From Treponema sp. (lineage in GTDB: Bacteria > Spirochaetota > Spirochaetia > Treponematales > Treponemataceae): 6,142 nt of DNA. The translations under genes and the position numbers were made by a program. The notes beneath the pieces were generated by a model, which was given only the letters and a program-made list of their open reading frames with translations, was not told where the DNA came from and did not search any database. The stretch lies in assembly GCA_016294035.1 (NCBI GenBank), contig JAEDCT010000048.1:1-6142 (forward strand). The letters are read 5' to 3'. Below are positions 1-5,904 of the stretch, piece by piece; position 1 is the stretch's first letter, and each line of letters starts with the position of its first letter.

Positions 1-69
1 GTTAAGTTGTCTGGCAATGTTGAAGTTACTTCAACTGACATTTATTTTGGCTTTTACGTTGGAAAATAG
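1..69 (+). CDS. C-terminal end of upstream tail gene, probably tail sheath (partial)
   Basis: Frame 1 is open from the window edge to a TAG at 67-69 and gives 22 residues ending in YFGFYVGK, rich in beta-branched and aromatic residues. In Mu-like phages the gene directly before the tail tube is the sheath (Mu gpL), the contractile outer layer of the tail, and the short beta-rich ending would suit a sheath C-terminus. The assignment rests on gene order; the fragment is too short to recognise by itself. Its stop codon overlaps the AGGAGG ribosome-binding site of the tube gene, so the two are very likely cotranscribed and translationally coupled. Confidence 0.5.
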   Translation, partial: VKLSGNVEVTSTDIYFGFYVGK

Positions 70-79
70 GAGGTAAAAG

Positions 80-451
80 ATGGCAACAGGTGCTTTTGAA
101 TCTATTGTAATCGGCGGCCGCCGTTTTGCAACTAAAGCTGATGATTCAGTTGAAACTTTGCTCAAGGGCAAAACAAATGAAACTATTATGCATGGTGACG
201 GTTCTTTCCATAACAAGAAAGAATGGCATCCAGGGCATATTACAGGCTTGAATGTTATTGTTGATGACATGAAGCAGGACAAACAGTTTTTGCAGAATCT
301 TCAGGATGGGGATGGTTTAATTGCAATTACTGCAACTAAAGTTTCTGGTGTTGTTATTTCTGGTGAGGTTCAGATTATTGATGAACTTGCTTGCGATGAA
401 AGCGAGGGAACAATTGAACTTAACCTTGAAGGCGACATTGAAGAGCTTTAA
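80..451 (+). CDS. Phage tail tube protein (Mu gpM-like)
   Basis: This 123-residue protein is the likely subunit of the inner tail tube, the channel through which DNA passes and around which the sheath contracts. Its length is close to Mu gpM (about 118 residues). The N-terminus (FESIVIGGRRF, residues 6-16), the middle stretch with ITGLNVIVDDMKQDKQFLQNL (residues 54-74) and an alternating beta-strand C-terminal half (VSGVVISGEVQII, then an acidic EGTIELNLEGDIEEL ending) fit the Mu/P2 tube fold, in which short beta strands form a ring. The start is secure: a full AGGAGGT lies at 68-74, 5 nt before the ATG. It sits between the presumed sheath and the tail assembly chaperone, as in Mu. The identification is by pattern and context rather than a search. 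Confidence 0.8.
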   Translation: MATGAFESIVIGGRRFATKADDSVETLLKGKTNETIMHGDGSFHNKKEWHPGHITGLNVIVDDMKQDKQFLQNLQDGDGLIAITATKVSGVVISGEVQIIDELACDESEGTIELNLEGDIEEL

Positions 452-462
452 TTTGTGAAAAA

Positions 463-492
463 TGGAGTTGCACCAGCCATGGTGTAACTCCA
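463..492 (+). other. 12-bp stem-loop in the tube-chaperone gap
   Basis: The arms 463-474 (TGGAGTTGCACC) and 481-492 (GGTGTAACTCCA) pair over 12 bp with a single G-U wobble and a 6-nt loop. It lies 11 nt after the tube stop codon and 5 nt before the terminator hairpin. It has no T tract of its own, so it is not a stand-alone terminator; it could stabilise the 3' end of the tube mRNA or regulate the next gene, because its 3' arm is also exactly complementary to the ribosome-binding region at 574-583. Confidence 0.75.
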
Positions 493-497
493 ATTGT

Positions 498-520
498 AGG
501 GGCGAAAGCCCCTTTATTTT
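498..520 (+). terminator. Rho-independent terminator after the tube gene
   Basis: The stem AGGGGC (498-503) / GCCCCT (508-513) closes on a GAAA tetraloop and is followed by TTATTTT (514-520). A short GC-rich stem with a GNRA loop and a T-rich tail is the classic intrinsic terminator form. The T tract is interrupted by one A and the stem is only 6 bp, so termination is probably partial. No convincing promoter is visible between here and the next gene, so read-through is presumably needed for the downstream tail genes; it would then act as an attenuator giving more sheath and tube than downstream proteins. Confidence 0.75.
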
Positions 521-540
521 AGAAGAAAGTTGAAAAAAAA

Positions 541-565
541 GATGCTGAAACAAGTTCAGCATGAC
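541..565 (+). repeat. Dispersed palindromic repeat (HAELVSAS / LKQVQHD type)
   Basis: ATGCTGAA (542-549) and TTCAGCAT (555-562) form a perfect 8-bp inverted repeat around an ACAAG loop, continuing into GAC. From memory, this sequence type (CTGAAACAAGTTCAG core) is scattered in many copies through very diverse bacterial genomes, and its translations (LKQVQHD in this frame, MLNLFQH on the other strand) turn up as spurious peptides in many predicted proteins. Here it is preceded by an A8 run (533-540) and ends 9 nt before the chaperone ribosome-binding site. Copy number in this genome cannot be seen in this window. Confidence 0.7.
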
Positions 566-574
566 ACGCATTAT

Positions 575-578
575 GGAG
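575..578 (+). promoter_or_regulatory. Ribosome-binding site that fixes the chaperone start at 585
   Basis: GGAG at 575-578 lies 6 nt before ATG 585. The in-frame ATG at 561 is upstream of this site and inside the 3' arm of the dispersed repeat, so it is unlikely to be used. The site is embedded in TGGAGTTACA (574-583), a near copy of the 5' arm of the 463-492 hairpin. Confidence 0.7.
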
Positions 579-584
579 TTACAA

Positions 585-1022
585 ATGGAAAATACAGAAA
601 CAAAAACAAAAATATCTAAGGAAACTGCAAACAGGGATTTTGAAAGCTGGGCTGATGCGCTTGGTATTGAATATGATATGGATGGCATGAACACAGAAGA
701 GAAATCAGACTTTGAACGATTGAAGGCCCCTATCATTAAGGCGATTGTTGATGGTCGCTGTGTTGTCGACGGAAATTCTATTGAATACACAATTAAAACT
801 TGTGCTGCTGCTGAAGGACTTGTCGGAAGAAATGTGAAAATTGGTGCTCCATCTGGAGCTATATATTCAGGAATGGACGGTTACAAGGAAACTCAGAATG
901 TTCACCGCCTTAACGGTGCTATGAGTGCCATGACTGGTCTTGATGTGGGTATTTTCCCAAAACTTGACCTTCGTGACTATTCATTCTTCAAGGCTGTGGT
1001 ACAGCTTTTTTTATCCATATAA
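585..1022 (+). CDS. Tail assembly chaperone, short (G-type) product, Mu gp41-like
   Basis: The zero-frame product is 145 residues. It is polar and acidic at the N-terminus (residues 1-45), has a central region with GRCVVDGNSIEYTI (57-70), and ends with TGLDVGIFPKLDLRDYSFF followed by KAVVQLFLSI. The closing pattern, a hydrophobic LDLRDY-x-x-x-x-AVVQ-x-FL helix, is what I expect at the end of Mu-type tail assembly chaperones, which terminate just after the frameshift site. Such proteins bind the tape measure during tail assembly and are absent from the finished virion. The gene lies between tube and tape measure, the invariant chaperone position. Mu gp41 itself is shorter, so the N-terminal part is extra or diverged. 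The start at 585 is chosen for its GGAG. Function is inferred from position, ending and the frameshift signal. Confidence 0.75.
   Translation: MENTETKTKISKETANRDFESWADALGIEYDMDGMNTEEKSDFERLKAPIIKAIVDGRCVVDGNSIEYTIKTCAAAEGLVGRNVKIGAPSGAIYSGMDGYKETQNVHRLNGAMSAMTGLDVGIFPKLDLRDYSFFKAVVQLFLSI
1007..1013 (+). promoter_or_regulatory. Programmed -1 frameshift site, U_UUU_UUA
   Basis: The zero-frame codons here are CTT (1005), TTT (1008) and TTA (1011), so the heptamer T TTT TTA is exactly in the X_XXY_YYZ phase needed for tandem -1 slippage; the same heptamer is used by HIV-1. The zero-frame stop TAA follows at 1020-1022, and 7 nt after the heptamer a stem-loop begins. An AAGG at 990-993, about 13 nt upstream, could act as a Shine-Dalgarno-like stimulator of the kind seen at E. 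coli dnaX. Shifting gives ATC at 1013 as the next codon and opens the reading frame to 1243. Confidence 0.85.
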
Positions 1023-1243
1023 CCGTTGAAATTGCGTCTAACGGTTGCCGTAAAAAAGTTACGGCTATTGAAGGTGTACCTGTTATGATCAGGCAGATTT
1101 ACATGGATTATCATATTCCGATTATTCCGTGGGAGCTGACTATCTTTCAGGTACATTTTTTTTATGACGCGCTTATTGACGGTTTGATTCAGATTCAGAA
1201 ACAGGCTAAGGAGAACAGAAAGAAAAATGGCAAGCAGATATGA
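1013..1243 (+). CDS. Tail assembly chaperone T extension, made as a -1 frameshift fusion (585-1243)
   Basis: The -1 frame is open from the slippery site to TGA 1241-1243 and adds 76 residues to the first 143 of the upstream chaperone, giving a 219-residue G-T-type fusion. The segment begins IHITVEIASNGCRKKV, has YHIPIIPWELTIFQVHFF in its middle, continues YDALIDGLIQIQKQ and ends in a Lys/Asn-rich tail. In lambda-type systems the T domain binds tube subunits while G coats the tape measure, and a fixed low GT:G ratio is essential. The end overlaps the tape measure start by 17 nt, the usual layout. No good zero-frame gene occupies 1023-1226, which supports the reading. An internal start at ATG 1085, with AAGGTG 8 nt upstream, could make a free 52-residue T domain, but fusion is the better model. 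A single-base deletion in the T run cannot be excluded from one sequence. Confidence 0.8.
   Translation: MHITVEIASNGCRKKVTAIEGVPVMIRQIYMDYHIPIIPWELTIFQVHFFYDALIDGLIQIQKQAKENRKKNGKQI
1021..1065 (+). other. Tandem hairpins downstream of the slippery site (frameshift stimulator)
   Basis: Hairpin 1 pairs AACCGTT (1021-1027) with AACGGTT (1040-1046) around a 12-nt loop. Hairpin 2 pairs GCCGTAA (1047-1053) with TTACGGC (1059-1065) around AAAAG. Both 7-bp stems are perfect and abut with no gap, so they could stack coaxially. The 7-nt spacer to the slippery heptamer is in the usual range for -1 stimulators. The zero-frame stop codon lies at the foot of hairpin 1. These structures lie inside the -1 frame coding sequence, so they are under both protein and RNA constraint. 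Confidence 0.7.
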
Positions 1244-3311
1244 GATCTCAACGATTTTCAAAATGATTGATAATTTTTCGGGCCCGATGAAAAGCATTGC
1301 GGGCAGTTCTTCTGTTATGGCTAAGAAAGTTTCTGCTGATATGAGAAAAACAGAAATGCAGATTCAGGCGGCAGGAAGGGCAATGAAGGCAATGGCTGGT
1401 GTTGCTGCTGCTGCGGGGGTGGCTCTTGCCGGAAAGACTGTTGTTGATTCTGTTAAGACTTATGTTGAATTTGAAGATGCCGTGACAAAGGCGGGTTCTA
1501 AATTTAAAGATGTTGATGTAACTTCTGCAGAATATAATCAGACGCTGGAGAAATTACAGGCTTCTGCCCGTGAGGTTGGAGCGTTGACAAAGTTTTCTGC
1601 CGTGGATTCGGCAAACGCGCTTGATAAGATGGCCATGGCGGGATTGACATCCGAGCAGTCTATGGGAATGCTCATGGGTACAACGAACCTTGCGGCAGCT
1701 GTTGGTTTGGATTTAACTTCTGCTGTTGACATGGCGACTGATGCAATGGGTGCTTTTAATCTTGTTTCTGAAGACCAGGACCAGATTTCTACTAATATGA
1801 ATAGAATTGCTGATGTTGTAGCAAAAACTACAAATATGGCAAATCTTGATATGAATATGTGGTTTGAGTCTGTTAAGATGGGTGCTTCGACTTTTACTTC
1901 TTTAGGCGGTACGATTGAAGAATTTTCTGCTTATGCTGGAACTTTGGCGAACGCTGGTATTAAGGGCGGAATGGCAGGTAACGCACTCAAGAATATAATG
2001 CTCAATCTTTCTGCTCCTGCTAAAGCTGGTGCGGATGCCTTGAAAGAACTGGGAATCAGTGTTTTTGATGCTTCCGGTCGCATGAAGCCGATAACAGAAA
2101 TTATGAAGCAATTTGAGAAGAATCTTGCAGGTGTTGCTGACGACAGAAAAGCGGCACTTTTGAAAGATATTTTTGGAAAAGAACAAATTTCTTCTTTCAA
2201 TGTGCTTCTTTCGGCTGGAACAGAAAATCTTGCGGAGTTTACAAAGACGCTTGAAAATTCTGGTGGCACGGCAGAAACGATTGCTAATGCTCAGATGAAG
2301 TCTTTTGCCGGAATGATTGAGCAATTAAAATCTGCATGGCAGGATAAGCAGCTTTCTTTGGGTAAAGCCTTTGAAGCAGGTGGGGCAAAAGATGCTCTTG
2401 CTAATCTCATTACTTATGTTCAGAATTTTGATGTTGCTCCAATTGCCGGGGCATTAACTCAGATTATGCAGGCAATTCCGGGAATTGTGGAAGGGATTGT
2501 TGGGTTTGTGCAGACTTTGTGGAATATGCGCGATGTAATAGGTGCGCTTGTGATTGCATGGGGGATATATAAGGGTGCTGTTATTGCGGCTTTAGTCATT
2601 GAGAAAATGATGGCGTTTTTTAACGCAATTAAGGCTGTTCAAACTGCAACACAAGGAATGTCTATTGCTCAGGCGGCACTGAATGTAGTTATGAATGCAA
2701 ATCCGATTGGGTTGATTATTACTGCTGTTGCTGCTTTAATTTTTTTGGTTTACGAATGTATTAAACATTGGGAAACCTGGGGCAATGTTATTTTTGGTCT
2801 TATGGTACCGTTTGGGGGGCTATTTAACTTAATAATGGAATTTCGTTCAAATTGGGAAGCCATAAAAACTGCATTCACTGATGGCGGTTTTGTGAATGGA
2901 ATTAAGGTTTTGGGCGGAACAATATTGTCTTCTATACTACATCCTTTGCAGTCAATCTTTGAAGTTTTGTCAAAATTGCCGTTGGTTGGAGATGTTTTTA
3001 ACAAAAAAGCAAAAGCTTTGGAATCTTTTAGACAAAATGCTTTAAATGGATTTGGTGCGATGGATAACGTCGCAAAAATGCAACTTGCAAATTCGAGCGT
3101 TCCGACTTCTGTACAGTCGCTTATGGCAAAACAGAATAATGTTACGGCTCCTGTTACTCAAGGTGAGAGAACGGCGTATAGTGTGACAGAAAATAATAAC
3201 AATACTTCAACAGAAGTTACTGTTACGCTTGATAAAGGTCTTAAAGGAACTGCAAGCGGTAACGCTCCGAATGTTACAGTTCAGAGTGTTTCTTCTGCTT
3301 CCTGGAAGTAG
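1227..3311 (+). CDS. Tail tape measure protein (TP901/PhageMin_Tail family)
   Basis: This 694-residue protein should set tail length by spanning the tube lumen before ejection. The N-terminus (residues 1-70) is a Met/Ala/Lys-rich helical stretch starting MASRYEISTIFKMIDNFSGP, typical of Mu-like tape measures. Residues about 85-290 carry the TP901 tape measure signature, including REVGALTKFSAVDSANALDK (115-134), MAGLTSEQ (137-144) and the ATDAMGAF region (170-177). Hydrophobic, potentially membrane-inserting segments lie at about 441-459, 494-512 (NPIGLIITAVAALI begins at 492) and 519-536. The last 80 residues are Asn/Thr/Ser-rich and probably disordered. With the usual 1.5 A per residue the length implies a tail near 100 nm, similar to Mu. 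The start overlaps the T extension by 17 nt; its nearest AAGGAG (1208-1213) is 13 nt upstream, longer than ideal, suggesting translational coupling. Confidence 0.96.
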   Translation: MASRYEISTIFKMIDNFSGPMKSIAGSSSVMAKKVSADMRKTEMQIQAAGRAMKAMAGVAAAAGVALAGKTVVDSVKTYVEFEDAVTKAGSKFKDVDVTSAEYNQTLEKLQASAREVGALTKFSAVDSANALDKMAMAGLTSEQSMGMLMGTTNLAAAVGLDLTSAVDMATDAMGAFNLVSEDQDQISTNMNRIADVVAKTTNMANLDMNMWFESVKMGASTFTSLGGTIEEFSAYAGTLANAGIKGGMAGNALKNIMLNLSAPAKAGADALKELGISVFDASGRMKPITEIMKQFEKNLAGVADDRKAALLKDIFGKEQISSFNVLLSAGTENLAEFTKTLENSGGTAETIANAQMKSFAGMIEQLKSAWQDKQLSLGKAFEAGGAKDALANLITYVQNFDVAPIAGALTQIMQAIPGIVEGIVGFVQTLWNMRDVIGALVIAWGIYKGAVIAALVIEKMMAFFNAIKAVQTATQGMSIAQAALNVVMNANPIGLIITAVAALIFLVYECIKHWETWGNVIFGLMVPFGGLFNLIMEFRSNWEAIKTAFTDGGFVNGIKVLGGTILSSILHPLQSIFEVLSKLPLVGDVFNKKAKALESFRQNALNGFGAMDNVAKMQLANSSVPTSVQSLMAKQNNVTAPVTQGERTAYSVTENNNNTSTEVTVTLDKGLKGTASGNAPNVTVQSVSSASWK

Positions 3312-3330
3312 TAAATAGCAGAAAAAATAA

Positions 3331-3360
3331 TGCTGGTTCATAATATGATTATGGCCAGCA
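3331..3360 (+). other. 30-nt near-palindrome over the gpN-like start codons
   Basis: TGCTGG (3331-3336) pairs with CCAGCA (3355-3360) and CATAAT (3339-3344) pairs with ATTATG (3348-3353). The two stems are separated only by TT opposite G (one possible U-G wobble plus a bulge), and the loop is the three bases ATG at 3345-3347. The first candidate start ATG (3330) is at the foot, the second is the apical loop, and the third (3351) is in the 3' arm. It lies 19 nt after the tape measure stop, with no Shine-Dalgarno visible nearby. Confidence 0.7.
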
Positions 3361-4610
3361 CCTATGACCTTAGAGAAGCGTGCTATACTTCTCCAAGCGG
3401 GAAAAAATTCTATTTTGAATACGACTCAAATTTAAGCAGTGAAACTGATCTAAAGACTGCTACTTTTACTTTCCCTGATAGGGATGGTGCGCTTGTTGTT
3501 CCTCTTGGACTTGGTGGAAGAAAATTTTCTTTTTCCTGTAAATTCTATGGTTTTAACTGCCTGGTTAAAGCTAATCAATTTGAGGAAGGTCTTAAAGAAC
3601 GCGGATATGGCGAGCTTGTTCATCCGTTGTATGGCGTGCATAAGGTTGTTCCTACCGGTTCTATTTCTCATTCTGATGATGTTGTTTCCGGCATCAATGT
3701 GTCTTCTGTTAGTGTTACATTTGCAGAGACTTTAATTGACGTTTCTGTAATCAATTCTGAAATTGTTTCTGTTGACGAAATAAAATCCGATGTTGAAAAT
3801 TTTGAGAAAAAATCAACTTTGGAATATGTGAAAGATTTTGTTTCTGACAGAATTCAGGATGCTGTCTGGGCAGCAAATATGTTCAAGAAAGGCCTTAGGA
3901 TTGCAACAGATTCTCTTGAGAAGATTGCAAGGGCTGAAAAAAATATTGCTGCAAAATGGGAAAACATTCAGTTTGAGTTATTCAATTCAATTGATAGTCT
4001 TGTTACTGCTGCTGATGATGTGGCAATTCAAACTGTTAAACTTATCAGGCTTCCGGCTACTACTTTAATTACTGCCGGTGAAAAAATTGAGGCTTATGCT
4101 TCTGCTATCCGTGAGATTATTTCTGATTTCAAGAACAATCCTGCAAACATAACAAATGCAAAAAATCAGTGGGCGGCAACTCGTCTTATGCTTAACAGTC
4201 TTGTGACTGCTGTTGCTGGTGGTGTTGCTGTTACTGATTCTAGTTCAAGTGTTTCTTTCAAGAGCCGTGAAGAAGCGGTAAAGGCAGCTACAGACATTGC
4301 AGAGCTGTATGATGAAGTAATTGAATACGAAGAGAAAAATGTTGATAAAGATTATTTTGTTGAGACTGGAGAAGGGTATGACTCCATGCGAGATGTGGTG
4401 TCTAATTCCATTCAGCATATTATTGACAGTTCTTTTTCTTTGCCGAGCAGAAAATCAATTATTCTTGGGGAAGACAGGCAGATTGTAGAGCTTGTTTATG
4501 AACTTTACGGAAACCTTAATAGACTTGATGAATTTATTGTTGACAATAACCTGAATTACAATGAAATCGAAGTAATACCGATGGGACGTGAGGTGGCTTA
4601 TTATGTCTAG
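3351..4610 (+). CDS. DNA circularisation / baseplate protein (Mu gpN-like)
   Basis: The 419-residue product (426 if begun at ATG 3330) resembles Mu gpN, a tail protein made between the tape measure and the hub and annotated in the family as DNA circularisation protein. Residues about 1-105 match the N-terminal domain pattern: DLREACYTSPSGKKFYFEYD, a VPLGLGGRKFSFSCKFYG beta region and ERGYGELVHPLYGVHKVVP, where the LVHPxYG motif is diagnostic. The middle (about 140-370) is mostly helical, Lys/Glu-rich and poorly conserved. The C-terminus (381-419) has YELYGNLNRLDEFIVDNN and later IPMG, matching the family's YGD-x-x-R-x-DE...N...P-x-G ending. It is somewhat shorter than Mu gpN (about 490). ATG 3351 gives the family-like N-terminus, but 3330 and 3345 are also possible because none has a good ribosome-binding site and all lie in a palindrome. 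The end overlaps the hub gene by 8 nt. Confidence 0.85.
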   Translation: MASTYDLREACYTSPSGKKFYFEYDSNLSSETDLKTATFTFPDRDGALVVPLGLGGRKFSFSCKFYGFNCLVKANQFEEGLKERGYGELVHPLYGVHKVVPTGSISHSDDVVSGINVSSVSVTFAETLIDVSVINSEIVSVDEIKSDVENFEKKSTLEYVKDFVSDRIQDAVWAANMFKKGLRIATDSLEKIARAEKNIAAKWENIQFELFNSIDSLVTAADDVAIQTVKLIRLPATTLITAGEKIEAYASAIREIISDFKNNPANITNAKNQWAATRLMLNSLVTAVAGGVAVTDSSSSVSFKSREEAVKAATDIAELYDEVIEYEEKNVDKDYFVETGEGYDSMRDVVSNSIQHIIDSSFSLPSRKSIILGEDRQIVELVYELYGNLNRLDEFIVDNNLNYNEIEVIPMGREVAYYV

Positions 4611-5904
4611 GAGCTACACTGTCAAATCGGGTGACACTTTGGTTAAGGTGTCTACAAAAGAATACGGTACTTACAAGAACTGGAGAAAAATTCTTGCTGC
4701 TAATCCTCAGCTTACAGGCAGAAAAACTTCCTATGATGGTGTTCCGCTTCTTTACCCCGGGGATGTTCTTGTCATTCCTTCAGATGTTGAAGAGCCTGAA
4801 AAAACTGTTGAAAAAACTCCTGAATTGATTTCAAAATCAATAAATCCAGAAGACGCTGCAGAAGATGAATTTTCTATTTTTATTGACGGGAAGTTGTACG
4901 GCGGTTTTACCGGATATACTGTCAAGATGTCCATGGACTCCCTTGATGCTTTTTCTTTTTCTGCTCCTTGGGAAGATGATGAGAATCTGGGTAAGGTTTT
5001 GCAGCCTTTCACTTTTAAGGAATGTGCAGTTTATTTTAAGCGCAAACTTTTGTTTTTGGGTCGGCTTTTGACTTCTGCTCCAGAGGTTTCGCCTGATTCT
5101 CGTACTATCAATATTCAGGGTTATCCGATTTGTGGTGTTCTTAATGACTGTTGTATTCCGGTTACAAAATATCCGCCGAGTTACAACGGTATGACACTGA
5201 AGCAGATTGCTGAAGACATTTGCGCTCCTTTTGGTGTTAAGGTTTTGTTTTCTGAGAATCCTGGGGCGGCACTTGATAAGGTTGAGTATTCTATTGGGAC
5301 AAAGATTCTTGAGTTTTTGAAAAAACTTGCGGAGCAGAGGAATTTTGTCTTCACGAATGATACGAACGGAAATCTTGTTTTCTGGAAAGTTCCTGAAGAG
5401 TCTACGAGAGTTGTATTTAAGGAAGGGGAAAGTCCTTTTGTTTCCTGCAAGGTTTCTTTCAAGCAGCAGGAAATGTTTTCTCATTTGACTGGGTTTACAA
5501 AAACTGAAAAAGGTCAGAAAGCATTGCAGTTTACTTATGAGAATAAGCTTTTGACTTCTAAAGGTGTTTTTCGTCCGACTTCTTTTGTTTGCGAGGATGT
5601 TAAAGGGAAAACGGAGCTTGAAAAGGCGGTTAAGGCAAAGGCCGGGCAGATGTTCGTGAACTGCTGTTCTTATGAGCTTACTGTTTACGGTTGTGAGGAC
5701 AAAGACGGCGATTTATTCTCTAAAGGAATGTCTGTTTCTGTCTATGCTCCAAGTGCAATGATTTATAGGGAAACAAAATTTCAGGTTCAGGAAATAGAAA
5801 TAAAGCGGTCTGACAGTGAAGGTGTGCAGACTACTTTTAAATTGATGTTGCCGGATTCAATCAACGGAACGATTCCTGAGAAGTTGCCGTGGGAGAAAGA
5901 CTGA
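4603..5904 (+). CDS. LysM-domain baseplate hub protein (Mu gpP / gp44-like)
   Basis: This 433-residue protein probably forms the trimeric hub at the centre of the baseplate, joining tube to spike. Residues 3-59 are a LysM domain: YTVKSGDTL, then YGTYKNWRKI, LAANPQL and the closing LYPGDVLVIPSD. A Lys/Glu/Pro-rich linker (60-88) follows, then a Mu gpP/late-control-D-like region (about 89-425) with FSIFIDGKLYGGF, the MTLKQIAEDICAPFGVKV motif (197-214) and KILEFLKKLAEQRNFVFTND (234-253) followed by GNLVFWK. It ends PEKLPWEKD. Mu gpP is about 379 residues and has no LysM that I know of, so the N-terminal domain accounts for most of the extra length. Cysteine is fairly frequent, including CC pairs near 183 and in the C-terminal third. 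ATG 4603 is preferred over GTG 4588 because GAGGTGG (4590-4596) precedes it by 6 nt; the gene overlaps gpN as ATGTCTAG. Confidence 0.9.
   Translation: MSRSYTVKSGDTLVKVSTKEYGTYKNWRKILAANPQLTGRKTSYDGVPLLYPGDVLVIPSDVEEPEKTVEKTPELISKSINPEDAAEDEFSIFIDGKLYGGFTGYTVKMSMDSLDAFSFSAPWEDDENLGKVLQPFTFKECAVYFKRKLLFLGRLLTSAPEVSPDSRTINIQGYPICGVLNDCCIPVTKYPPSYNGMTLKQIAEDICAPFGVKVLFSENPGAALDKVEYSIGTKILEFLKKLAEQRNFVFTNDTNGNLVFWKVPEESTRVVFKEGESPFVSCKVSFKQQEMFSHLTGFTKTEKGQKALQFTYENKLLTSKGVFRPTSFVCEDVKGKTELEKAVKAKAGQMFVNCCSYELTVYGCEDKDGDLFSKGMSVSVYAPSAMIYRETKFQVQEIEIKRSDSEGVQTTFKLMLPDSINGTIPEKLPWEKD

Noticed and set aside
112..123. Perfect 12-bp GC palindrome CGGCGGCCGCCG (contains a NotI site)
   Set aside because: It is fully explained by coding for Gly-Gly-Arg-Arg in the tube protein; a single palindrome of this size gives no evidence of an operator.
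530..574. Possible promoter between terminator and chaperone gene (TTGAAA at 530)
   Set aside because: No acceptable -10 box occurs at 16-18 nt spacing, and CATTAT at 569 lacks a matching -35, so I do not call a promoter.
561..584. Upstream in-frame ATG 561 as the start of the chaperone gene
   Set aside because: It lies in the 3' arm of the dispersed palindrome and has no ribosome-binding site, whereas ATG 585 has GGAG at 6 nt spacing.
317..790. Minus-strand open frame of 157 codons across the gap and chaperone
   Set aside because: It is antisense to two well-supported genes, runs through the terminator, and contains the spurious MLNLFQH peptide of the dispersed repeat.
1156..1163. T8 run in the T extension as a second slippery site
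   Set aside because: It can be read T_TTT_TTT in the T frame, but a -1 shift there meets TGA at 1165-1167 immediately and there is no obvious downstream structure.
1902..2324. Long minus-strand frames within the tape measure gene
   Set aside because: They are shadows of the strongly supported tape measure, with no ribosome-binding site or recognisable domain.
4588..4602. GTG 4588 as hub start
   Set aside because: It lies before or within the GAGGTGG ribosome-binding site that serves ATG 4603, and the LysM domain begins right after the latter.
4755..4762. CCCCGGGG palindrome in the hub gene
   Set aside because: It falls in the conserved LysM Pro-Gly-Asp codons and is adequately explained by coding.
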